Assembly: GCA_030789695.1 (NCBI GenBank)
Contig: CM061138.1
Span: forward strand, 11,976,214-12,040,213
DNA: 64,000 nt
Source: Scilla litardierei
Lineage: Eukaryota > Streptophyta > Magnoliopsida > Asparagales > Asparagaceae
Direction: 5' to 3'
Each line of letters begins with the position of its first letter. The stretch's first letter is position 1. The translations under genes were made by a program, and so were the position numbers. Below the pieces are notes generated by a model, which made no database searches, was not told where the DNA came from, and worked only from the letters and a program-made list of their open reading frames with translations. Below are positions 11,840 through 34,482 of the stretch, one piece after another.

Positions 11840-12185
11840 AGTCCTGTGAATCCTCCATACGACCATGTGACTGTAATTCAGAATGGCCCCTTTGCTGCTT
11901 TGGAATGACACTGTCGTGTGGATAGCCACATGACAGTGTAATTGAGGGTGACAGAACAGCTTTCTGCATCTTCAGTGACATGGTCGTGTAGGCTCATACA
12001 CGACCGTGTCCTATTTCTTCTTCAGTTTCTCCATCACAGCCCACACGACCGTGTAGCTAGACGTGTGGTCTTCCAATTTGTAAGCTTCTTCACATGGTCG
12101 TGCGTGATAGCACACACGACCGTGTGGTTCCTTTCATCTTTTGCTTGGGCACAGTGTGTGATAACACACATGTTCGTGTAGGGTC
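11840..12185. repeat. cluster of ACACGACCGTGT-type palindromes
   Basis: At least six pairs of near-complementary blocks of the form TGGTCGTGTNN..CACACGACCGTGT, for example at 11907-11939, 11978-12011 and 12091-12127. Each pair can fold into a short stem. Similar motifs are frequent in plant gypsy elements, so a retrotransposon origin is likely. Confidence 0.65.
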
Positions 12186-12429
12186 TATTTCTTTTCTGAT
12201 ATCTTTATTTTGATTCCTTCCTTTGCTTTGCCTCACTTTGTCTCTTCACTTCTTGACTCCATTTAGCTATAATAGCTTGTTTTCAATCTGAAATGTACAT
12301 GAACACCCAAAGAGTGAAAAGGAACAGAAATAGAGTGAAATGATATAGAAAGTAGGATTTTATATGATGTAAAGTATGAATAATCCCCACTAAAAATATG
12401 TAAAAAATCACTCATCACTTACACACAAG

Positions 12430-14286
12430 ACTTGTGGTGCTCACTGAAGAAGGATAAAGTTTACAAGAAAGAGCTCAAAGTTTTGTTAATAACTCTCACC
12501 AAACTCTACAGAGTACAAGGAGTCCTGGCAAGGACCAAGCTCATAACGGACTACATCAAAGCTTCATGATATGTGTACTTTTGATGTAATTTTTAGTCAT
12601 ATCTTCGATTAATTGTACAGTCATGAATTGAAGGTTCGCACACTTAGGAAAATCTTTTTAATTGTTTAAAAATGTTTTAAAATTATTTTGAAAATATTTT
12701 CTAGAGTTTTAGGTCGCAACTCTATGATAACAACCAGACTAGTTGTCTAGTACTGACACCCAGTCGACTAATTGATAGTTAGAACAAGGCTAGCACAATG
12801 TCAGGAATTAGTTGACCATAGTTATGCATCTAGTCGACTAGTCCTTATACACTGGTTGATTAGTAGCAAAATTATAGTCGACTATTTATACAAAGAGCTC
12901 CAGCTCTTTTGGACATTGCTTGATTAGTCGACTAGAGTTCAACAAGTAGTCGACTAATGAGTGAACTCTAGTCAACTAGTAACTGGCCGTTGGCCTATAA
13001 CGGGAAGATTTTTATTTGCCGTTTATAGCTGTTAGAGAGGTATTTTGGACAGTCTGTTTTGTGCATATTTGAAGCATATATATTAGAGGTTGTTGGAGGA
13101 ATTTAGTATGCATTTATTAATCATTTTTTAAGAAATAAAATTAAGTTTTTAAAAGCCTTCAAGAGCCCTCTTTAAAAAAGGTTTTCGTGGCCAGACTTTT
13201 CAAAGCTTTTAAGCCATCTTTCTTGGCCATTTAGTTTTGATCTCTATAAGCTTTAATCTTAGTTTCTTTTGAAATCAAGACTAGTTTTTCCTTAGCCACA
13301 ATTACACTAAGCTTCAATTTTTAGATATATGAAGGGTGTACCACATCATCAACGAACATGTAAGTTGAAAACCCGCAAGAGTTGAGGTGATAAGTTTGGT
13401 AAGAGAAATCCTCACTTATTTGAGGTATTATTAGTTGAAAATCCTCACTTAGTAAGGTGGTAAAAATCATTAATTACTCGATAAGGTGGTTTTAAATCCT
13501 TTTGTTGAAGATGTGGATTGAAAGTCCTCTTGGTTGAAGAGGTAAGTGTAATCTTTCTCCATTGGAAGAGTTAATTAGTGGATTTAATCTAAGTGTGGCT
13601 TGGGACTGGAGGTAGCCCAAAGGTGGGTGAACCATGATAAATTGCTTGTGTTCTGCTTTCTCTTTTTGTGATTACACTTGAGCTATTTTTCACTCTTGTA
13701 ATTGTGTTTACTTTCCACTGCTTCTATTCTTGCAAGTTGTGATATTGTTGACTAAAAACTAATTACGTAACTCTAATTGAGTTCTTAAGTAGGAATAGAT
13801 GGATTATTTTTAAAGCAAAGTTTTATTTGCATAATACTATTAACCCCCTCTAGTGTTCTACTTGATGTCTACATGATCCAACACATGGTATCAAAGCATG
13901 CATCTAGATGGCATCAACATCGTTCCTAGCACTTTTCCCTAAAGGCAACTCCACTTCCAAACCTCCCATTTTCAACGGACCCATTATGGTCAATGAAAGA
14001 CCCGTACCTACAGTTGATGGACCTTGACTTATGGAGCATAGTGGAGACCAAATACAAGAAGCCAACTACACGCATGGTGTCTTGGAAGAATGATGAGAGG
14101 GTGAAGGGAAACATCAATGCCAAAGCTATGAACGTGCTATTATGTTCTCTCGATGACAATTAGTTCAACTACGTCCCTCAATGCACAATGACACACAAGA
14201 TTTGGCACACGCTTGAGGTAATCCACGAAGGTACTAATAGAGTAAACGATTATAAGAGATTGGCATTTGTCCTTTGCAACCTGTAA
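12430..14286 (+). mobile_element. truncated copia element: LTR, primer site, gag relic
   Basis: The long LTR-like segment ends near 13885. TGGTATCAAAGC follows at 13886-13897 (one mismatch to the initiator-Met primer site), then a gag relic that breaks off at 14286. The LTR carries five TAGTCGACTA-type palindromes between 12720 and 12960. The left LTR edge is not sharp; TG near 12431 is a guess. Confidence 0.65.
13908..14286 (+). pseudogene. copia gag relic (UBN2-type)
   Basis: The ATG at 13908 begins an N-terminus (MASTSFLALFPKGNSTSKPP). After a frame change the typical gag run is recognisable: DLDLWSIVETKYKKP, then NINAKAMNVLLCSLDDN followed by a stop at 14160, then KIWHTLEVIHEGTN. Frame changes and stops rule out function. 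Confidence 0.7.
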
Positions 14287-14439
14287 TATTTTTCTAGTTC
14301 ATTATATTTTATTAGATTAATTTTTTATTTTGAAATCAAAATTTCAACACTCATGTGGAATAGCTATCAACTTAATATACCCTAATTGGGATTAGATACT
14401 AGTAGTATAGCTTCGTATGGATACAGAAGTATGAGATTA

Positions 14440-14816
14440 ATGGGTATCATATGACATATGGGGCTAAGCCGCATATGTGCCTCCAAAACTCGACCCTCAA
14501 TTACTTTTTAAGAGGATTAGAACCATTCATTTTAATATACATATTCTAAAACCCCAAATGATAAAATTTGGGCCAACTTAAGGTACTTTGCACGTTCATC
14601 CACATGTCATAAATACAATTGTTTTGTTTGAATAGAACTTTTGCGATGGACGGATGAACGGACAAAGCACCTTGGATTCACCTGAAATTCAGTCTTTGGA
14701 GAGTTTTAGAATATAAACATCAAAATGAATGGTTCCAATCCTCCAAAAAAGTAGTGGAATGTGGAGTCTTGGAGGTCGCATATGAGGCTTAGCCTCATAT
14801 GTCATATGATGCCCAT
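14440..14816. mobile_element. MITE, family A copy 1
   Basis: The left end ATGGGTATCATATGACATAT and the right end (reverse complement ATGGGCATCATATGACATAT) form terminal inverted repeats that extend about 40 bp through GGCTAAGCC. TA flanks both sides. There is no coding capacity. Relatives lie at 58862 and 60140. Confidence 0.8.
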
Positions 14817-14818
14817 TA

Positions 14819-16360
14819 TTCTTATGTGTGTGTGTATCCCTTTCCCCTATGTCTTAATTCACCCAAAATCATTGATCATATACTTCTTTATTGTCCATAT
14901 ACTACTATAATTTGGAATCACTTCCATTGACGCGGACATTTTGGGCAACTTACCATACCTAGATGTTATTAACTTCTTGGAAAAGAAGAGGAAGTCTTCT
15001 ACGCTCACACACACACACACAGACACACACACATGAGAATCATGTAGATCAGGTGCAAGACACAAAAAGGCAGGTCCCACAGAAAGTACAAGCCCATGTG
15101 AGGCTTTTACTTTCCAACTTTTTATGTTTTGGCACCTGCTCTATTAGATCATTCTTCTACCTTTTCTACAATATTATATATATATATATATAAGGATTCT
15201 TTGATGGCTGCTTTTGTTTGACTAGTGTGGATGGAAAGAAACAACAAAATTTTTTTACCACATAAGCCAAATGTAAAGCACAAATACATTGTGTTTCATT
15301 TCTTGTTTCTGTCTGGTCGTCTTCTCTAAGTACTTAGCTTGTTGGCTTGTTCTTCCAAGGCTTGTGTGTTTTTCTCTCTTCTACCTTTTACTTACCTAGG
15401 TAATCGGTTCTGCTTCGGACTATACCTTCACGATTGTGCTTTTAGTTTTTCTCTTGTAATAACCTATTATCTATTATAAATAGATTCATAATGCTCGAGT
15501 ATAAGGCCTGGCCTTTTGTCAAAAAAAGCTTTCTTAGAAAAATTATACAACAATTTTTTAAACTTGTGATGCATTAACTAAGGAAGGTATTGTTGACACA
15601 TCTCCTCAACTTCATGAAAAGCTATCACCACACACGGGTGAGTCCCTAGAGAATACTACTTGATATCCCTAGAGAATACTACTTGATTTCTTTTGATTAT
15701 CATATAAGATAGTAAACAATGATATCGACATTGTTTTAAAGGTGATAAAGTTCCTTGCAATGCAAAATGTAATTTAATATGTTAGCCTTGTATTTAAATT
15801 CTATTTTTGAATTGTGAATAGAAAAGTAAATATCAAGATCAAGACCAGTGAGACATGAAACATTGTACAAGTTCTTAGTTCATAACCTTGAAATATTTGC
15901 TCATTTGTAAATTGCATGAAATTAATGTATGATCTTATAGATATCTGTTCACTTGAGATATCCAATGAACATATTTCAGAGATTCACTAACAAAAAAGAA
16001 GTTCATTCATAAATTAAGAAAGTTTACATAAACCAGGAAGCATTAGAGAATTAAGGAAAACAATTACCATTTAGAATTTCCTTTTTCTACATGGATTAGG
16101 TGCAATGTGTATTCTTGTTCAAGGCCAGGTTAGCATCTAGATTGCTTTCCTTTTTTATACCTCTCAGTTTATACATACCAACAAGCCTCTTTTGTGATAA
16201 TTTGTGATGAATAAGTTTGTTTTCTATGTAGACATATGAAAATGTTGATTGAATATGTATTGGAATACAATGGTTGAGTTAAATAATTAGTACAAGGGAG
16301 GAGAATTGTTACAAAAGGAAGGCCAACATAAAAGTTGAAGATTATACTATATAGACATTA
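14819..16360. other. intergenic DNA with microsatellites
   Basis: It holds a (CA)n tract at 15006-15033 and a (TA)n tract at 15175-15192. A tandem copy of CCCTAGAGAATACTACTTGAT lies near 15642 and 15668. No gene or recognisable element is seen. Confidence 0.6.
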
Positions 16361-18637
16361 GGTGTACCTACAAATTTCCAACTCATTCCAATGGATGTTC
16401 ATGTAAGTAGATAAAAACTCAAGGTTTCATTGTTTCCATGTATAGTCAACATGCATCTATAAAGCAATTGCTTTCTCTTGCATGGTTAAGGCTAGAACCA
16501 TTTGGCCCATTTTCTTTTCTATCTCTTTGAATTGTCCATATTTCAAGTTGAGAGGTAACCATTTTATGATTACGTCATATGTATAATCTTCTGTCAATCC
16601 AATTTACAATCTTGATCTTTTTCTCACTTGTTTTTTTCCCCTTTCTTGCAGGAATGGTTGATCAAGTTTTAAATGATGGATCCATTACCGAAGTCGTCCA
16701 AAATGGAAATGAAAGTGTAGGCGATAAAATGTACCCATGCAACTTTTGCGATAAGATATTTACCAGTCGACAAGCACTTGGCGGACACCAGAATGCCCAT
16801 AGGAAAGAGAGGATAGCTGCGAAAGAACCGCCTCAACACCAATACTACGATTCTTTTGATCCGATCTTTATACCACCACCACCACCACCAAGAATGCCTC
16901 TTCCTTATCCTTACATGGATGCATCTCATTATCATGGCAATACCTATGATCTCAATACCGAATTATGTAATCGTGCAATCTGTGCTCCGACCAACCGTTG
17001 TCCGATCCGTTATCAACCATACCATTTCCCACCAAATAGATACAGTGGGTTTAATGGGACAGCTCCAACCCTACCAAGAGGCCATCCTAATTATCCTAGA
17101 TTGCTTGCAAACTCTTTGCCTGGGATGCTATGCATTGATCACCAATCTCTCTATACTTCTAGAGGTTTAAATAAAGGACCAGACAAAGGGTTTATGAAGC
17201 GACAGTCTGGGCCAAAGCAAGTGAGTGTTGGCAATCCAAAAGGGGATGATGAAGAGAAGCTGGATTTGACTCTGCATCTCTAGCAACTATTAGGAATGGA
17301 GAATAAATATTGTAATCTCTAAGTCTGTAATTTGGTCTAGGCCAAGTTTAGCATCTTTCTCCTATGTAATAGGCCACCAGCTTAGGTTTTTGTTTACCAT
17401 TGTAAAAGCTAGTGGGTCACTAGATACATGTAATTCTGTTGGTTAATAGTCAAAAGGGCTAATGTTCTCACTACAACATGAGAATTTTGGTCACAAAAAG
17501 GAAAATTTGTTATCATGTATTACTTTTAGATTATTTGTATTTTAAGGATGAAATGAAATGTAAGTGGCTTGTAATTGAATTTATTTGGTGATCAATGTAT
17601 TGCTTGTAATCAATGTTTCACAAAAAAAAAAACTTATGCCAATGATATACAATCAAATGTGTTATTAGCTAGTTATTCGAGTCATACCAAGAGATAATGG
17701 CCGAATTTATCAAGCAAATTCAAGTAATTTTACAAAGGTATTTCTCGATGTAGAAGCAAATTAACCTTCAGATATAGCTGGACAATCTTTCTTTATTTCC
17801 CAAGTAGTTCAAATTAAATCTCTATTTTCTTCATTATCTATAGTCTATTGTGCATTTGGCATATATTAAAAAATATATATAATTTTAGATGCTGAAATGG
17901 GTAGTTGCCAGCCAATTAGGAAAGTGTTAACATCGACTTAGGCCGCATTGATGGGATTAAGAGAAGAGATTATTTTACATGCATATGCTTAATTTAAGTG
18001 TCAAAGATAAGATAATGGACATCACATGTAGAATGGAAGTCCCAAGAAAGAGGACATACATCAAGAATACTAACCTGATGGCTACTTCTGAGAAGAAACC
18101 TCAAATCTCTGCATCCCTCTCCTTCTCTGATAGAGACTAAACTTGATGGGATTGAATACTTATTGTAATGACTCGGCCGTGATTAAGGCCAAACTGATGG
18201 GCAGCAACTCACAGTACAAGGCTCCAATGAGCACGCCTCGACTGATAAGTCTTATTCCTTTCTGTGTTTTTAAATATATAGCATCATCCTTCTTATCTCT
18301 GATTTTTTCCAACAAAGCTTACCATCAAAGACTGCGGGCACTGTAAGTCCTCTCTCTGTAAGCGCTCTAAGAGCTCGGAGGCTTGTCCTGGCCCGTGGTG
18401 AGGACCGCTGCCTAAACCACCCGAAAAAAAAAGCCCAACGGATCGAGGGGATTATTTCTGGGTCTATATGAAGCCCAGTTAAGTCTGTTCACGATCCTCC
18501 ACTATTTGGAAAAAAGTAAAGCAAGCTTCTATGTTCTAAAAACCGTAAAATTTTTAACGACGGTTGACAGGAATAAAGTCCAAAATAAAAAAGATTTCAT
18601 TCTGTTAAAAAACACCGTATCGTATGGTAAACTTTTA
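16361..18637 (+). repeat. duplicated genomic block, copy 2
   Basis: The counterpart of 4977-7792, closely matched across the promoter and gene and more diverged and shorter in the 3' flank. It ends about 420 bp before the PRP8 start codon, so this copy sits in what looks like the original C2H2-PRP8 neighbourhood. The flank between 17284 and 18637 holds no other gene. Confidence 0.85.
16654..17283 (+). CDS. single C2H2 (Q-type) zinc-finger protein with EAR motif, copy 2
   Basis: A 209-residue paralogue of the protein at 5267. The finger is identical in design (Cys29, Cys32, His45, His49; [10 protein letters not shown]) and the end is the same LDLTLHL EAR motif. It differs by a longer proline run (IPPPPPPR), an extra Tyr in the RGHPNYPRL segment, and an added KRQSGPK segment before the tail. 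The start is placed after the acceptor TTTCTTGCAG that ends at 16651, as in copy 1. The upstream exon, TATA box (TATAAA in CTATAAAGC near 16459) and donor (GAG|GTAACC) are conserved. An intact frame in both copies suggests both are, or recently were, functional. Probable nuclear repressor; subfamily not assigned. Confidence 0.86.
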   Translation: MVDQVLNDGSITEVVQNGNESVGDKMYPCNFCDKIFTSRQALGGHQNAHRKERIAAKEPPQHQYYDSFDPIFIPPPPPPRMPLPYPYMDASHYHGNTYDLNTELCNRAICAPTNRCPIRYQPYHFPPNRYSGFNGTAPTLPRGHPNYPRLLANSLPGMLCIDHQSLYTSRGLNKGPDKGFMKRQSGPKQVSVGNPKGDDEEKLDLTLHL

Positions 18638-18664
18638 AATTACTTCGAAAATCCTTCGGCCATA

Positions 18665-18846
18665 GTGCTGGGCCGGGTCTGGGCCCGGCCCATGTAATAA
18701 AGACGGACAGGCTAATTCGGACCATTTTAGAGCCTTAGCCCAACGCTTGAGTCGGTATTTACACTAAAGGCTTAAACCGAACAAAACGTGACCAAAGCCC
18801 TAAACTCGCACCGCCAATGCAACGTCCTCGGCCCTCGTATAAAAAA
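18665..18846 (+). promoter_or_regulatory. PRP8 promoter: site II elements, telo-box-like motif, TATA box
   Basis: TGGGCC lies at 18669-18674 and 18680-18685, GGCCCAT at 18687-18693, and an inverted site II (AGCCCA) near 18737. These are TCP-binding type site II elements. AAAGCCCTAAA at 18794-18804 is one base from a plant telo box, CCAAT is near 18814 and TATAAAAAA is at 18838-18846. Site II plus telo box is the usual make-up of plant housekeeping and translation or RNA-processing promoters. Transcription would start near 18870, giving a roughly 190-nt leader. Confidence 0.65.
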
Positions 18847-19056
18847 CGCGACCACAGCCTCTCGCTTTTCATTTTTAATTTCATTTTTTATATTGTTTCT
18901 ATCCTTTTCCCCTTTCTTTCTCTTCGATATGCTAGAGGCCTCTCGTCACTCTTAAAACCCTCGTTCAAAAAAAAAAAAAGACAACTCTTGTGATCAATTT
19001 GCCAAAAATATCTACGTTTGTACCATCGATATCGTGATCTGAAGTAGTTGATCAAG

Positions 19057-31538
<12,482 letters not shown>

Positions 31539-32103
31539 TCGAGGCCCACCGTGTTGTTGCTTATACAGAGTGTTTGTAATACAAGTAAAACGAAGTAATG
31601 CCGTCTACTTGTACCTGGGAATCCCAATCCCTAACCAAGTTGCAACACTTGTATGGATTTGTGTACATAAGATCTGTTTGTTGTCCTTGGATATGTGAAC
31701 GCAATGGCTGCGTAATACATTTTTGATCTGGAGATGTAGTACAATCTAGTTTTCGGTGTACTATTTCGGCAGGGAAGCAAGTGCTAGTTCTAATGTTGTT
31801 TTCTTATACATAGTTTTGTCAGGATTTTATGTTATCACCGTACATGCTGTGTGTTGCTGCCCATGTTTTCGAGTTGGACTGGCACCCATGTGAATTTTCT
31901 TTTGGAGTATAAATTTAATGTAGAGTTTGGAGATACAAGAATGCATGAATTTAATCAAGTAAAGTCTGAAAAATCTGGATAATGGGTGGTTATAGAAGCA
32001 TGAAGAAGAATCGAAATTGTATAGGAATGCAGGAATCAAATAATATAGCGTGATGACAAATAAAATAAAAAAAATTAAATGATTATACATGAGCTTATAT
32101 TAT
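31539..32103 (+). other. PRP8 3' UTR and flank
   Basis: AT-rich sequence with no frame of interest. A transcript end within the first 300 bases is expected, but no canonical AATAAA occurs there; AAATAAAATAAAA is only found near 32059. Confidence 0.4.
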
Positions 32104-32600
32104 TGTTTTACGTCAGTTGTGGCCTACATTCTTCTAGTAATTACTACGGCCATTAGTCAATTATGGCCTACCTTCGTCCGTTAATTACGGCCATCAATCC
32201 AACAGTTACAACCAACAATCCAGCGGTCATGGCATGCCTTCATGACATTTATTTCTTCATCAAGGCACTTATCGGGGGCAATACTTCCGTGCATCCTCAT
32301 CAATGTCGACAATAACGTCTCATCATTGCCCCGGACATGACAACGGGATGGCTCACCTGTATGAAGGCCTAGAGGCACCAAGCGGCAAGGAAGGATCGGG
32401 GAGATCCAACACTGATGTAGTATATCACTCAATACATATTCTACCAAATTCGATATCCTCTTCCATAGCTCGGTCGGAGGACTAACGGACGGCCCCCCAA
32501 TCGGTCGGACCTAGACACACTGAGCCCTTTCGAGTTAACCACCGACTTAAGCATTGGATGTGATTTAGTCGGGGCCCAGACTCGACCTCTCCGGGCCGAT
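32104..32600 (+). repeat. partial LTR of Tat-like gypsy element, left copy
   Basis: It matches 36571-36990 closely: the ATTATGGCCTA..TTCGTCC opening, the GACAATAACGTCTCATCATTGCCCC core, and the CATATTCTACCAAATTCGATATCCTC block. It begins with TG near 32104 and loses similarity after CGACCTCTCC near 32592, where it passes into CCGACCCATCCAGG repeats that lead into the tandem array. Confidence 0.75.
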
Positions 32601-32689
32601 CTAAGATGGGATAGGCCGACCCATCCAGGCCGACCCATTCAGGAGGAGGCCGACCCATCCAGGCCAACACATCTGGCCGACCTACGCAA

Positions 32690-34370
32690 ATCTAGGCCTG
32701 TCGATCTAGCAAGAGGCCGAGCGAAGCATGCCGACTGATCGCCCGTCGTAAGTCTAGGGGCCACTTCCCGTACCACCGAACAAACCAATCGGACATAAGT
32801 CGAGGGGCCATTTCCCGTACCACCGAACAAACCAGTCGTAAGGCTGGGGCCACTCCCCCAGCAGGCCGACCCACTCCTCGTCGAATGTAAGTCGAGGGGC
32901 CACTCTTTCACCACCGAACAAACCAGTCGACCGTAAAGCTGGGGGGCCACTCCTCCAATGGGCTAACCTGCTCATTCACGGACGTTAGTCGAGGGGCTAC
33001 TCCCCTCAACATTGAATGAACCAGTCGGCAGTAAAGCTGGTGGCCACTCCCCCAGCAGGTCGACCAATCGTCCACCGTAAGGCTGGGGGCCACTCCCCCA
33101 GCAGGCCGACCTAGTGTCCGCCGTTAGGCTAGGGGCCAATCTCCCAGCGGGCCAACGTACTCGTCAGGCATAAGGCTGGGGCCACTCCCCTAGTGGGTCG
33201 ACCTACTCCTCGTTGGACATAAGTTGAGGGGGCACTCCACTCGCCACCGAACGAACCAGTGGGCCGTAAGGCTGGAGGACCACTCCTCCAGCAGACCGAC
33301 TTATTCCTTCATCGTCTACCGTAAGGTTGGGGACCGCTCCCCCAGTAGGTCGAACAATCGTCTGTCGTAAGGTTGAGGTCCATTCCCCCAGCAGGCAGAC
33401 CAATCGTCCGCCGTAAGGCTGGGGCCACTCCCCCAGTAGGCCGACCTATCGTCCTTCGTAAGGCTGGGGCCACTCCCACAGTAGGACGACCTATCGTCCT
33501 CTGTAAGGCTATGGCCACTCCCCCCCCAGCGGGCCGACGTACTCGTCAGCCGTAAGGCTGGGGCCACTCCTCCAACAGGCTGACATGCTCCTTGGTCCGA
33601 CGTTAGCCGAAGGGACACTTCCCTCGTCGCTGAACTAACTAGTTGGCCCTAAGGCCGGGGGCCACTCCACTAGTAGGTCGACCTATCGTCTGCTGTAAGG
33701 CAGATGGCAACTCACCCAGTGGGTCAACGTACTCGTCAGCCGCAAGGCGGGAGGACACTCCCCCAGCAAGCCAACCTGCTTCTTCATCAGACGTTGGTCG
33801 AGGGGCCACTCCCCTCGCCACCGAACAAACCAATCAGTTGTAAGGCTGGGGGCCACTCCCCCAGCGGGCCGACCAATTGTCCGACGTAAGGCTAGGGACT
33901 ACTCCCTCAGCGGGCCGACGTACTCGTCAGTAGTAAGGCTGGGGGCCACTCCCCCAGCAGACTAACCCGCTCCTTCATCGGACCTAAGTCAAGGGGCAAG
34001 ACTGGGGGGCCACTCCCCCAGCGGACCGACCTGCTCCATCGTCGAACGTAAGTCAAGGGGCAAGACTGGGGGCCACTACCCCAGCAGGCCAACCAATTGA
34101 CTACCGTAAGGCTAGGGGGCCACTCCTCCAGCATGTCGACCTACTGTTCGCTGTAAGGTTAGAGACCACTCCCCAGCGGGCCGACTTGCTCCTTTGTCGG
34201 ACGTTAGTTGAGGGACCACCCCCTCGCCACCGAACGAATCAGTCGGCCTTAACACCGGGGGTCACTCCCCCAACAGGCCGAACAATCCAACCAATCGTCC
34301 GCCATAAGGCTGGGGCCACTGCCCCAGCGGGCCGACCTACTTCTCGTCGGGCCGACCAATTATTGTCCCT
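32690..34370 (+). repeat. hairpin-unit tandem array, about 1.7 kb
   Basis: Roughly thirty degenerate units of about 45-55 bp, each containing CGTAAGGCTGGGGGCCACTC, then CCCCCAGC and then GGGCCGACC. Within a unit GCTGGGGG pairs with CCCCCAGC around a short loop, so every unit can form a stem. It precedes a polypurine tract and LTR, the position of the variable 3' UTR in Tat/Ogre-type gypsy elements, known as a source of satellite repeats. Confidence 0.85.
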
Positions 34371-34465
34371 AGCTGACTTCGCAAGACAAATGAATTATAT
34401 GAAAGAAGCCGCTTCTCTTTTTCATGCCACATCTCCCAACCTCAACCTTTGCATCGGTAAAGCTT

Positions 34466-34478
34466 GAGAGATGGGGGG
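34466..34478 (+). other. polypurine tract
   Basis: GAGAGATGGGGGG, then TAAT, then the LTR start TGTTACACC at 34483. The position and composition are those of the plus-strand primer just before a 3' LTR. Confidence 0.65.
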
Positions 34479-34482
34479 TAAT

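Noticed and set aside
10077..12430. An intact gypsy element
   Set aside because: No LTR pair, primer site or pol motif could be found; only repeat style suggests retrotransposon debris.
19048..19056. Start of PRP8 three codons upstream
   Set aside because: The codon there is TTG, not ATG; the ATG at 19057 is in good context and matches the family.
32690..34370. CRISPR-like array or repeat-protein gene
   Set aside because: Units are degenerate, lack unique spacers of constant length, and lie in a plant nuclear retrotransposon context; the long open frames in several phases follow from the repeat.
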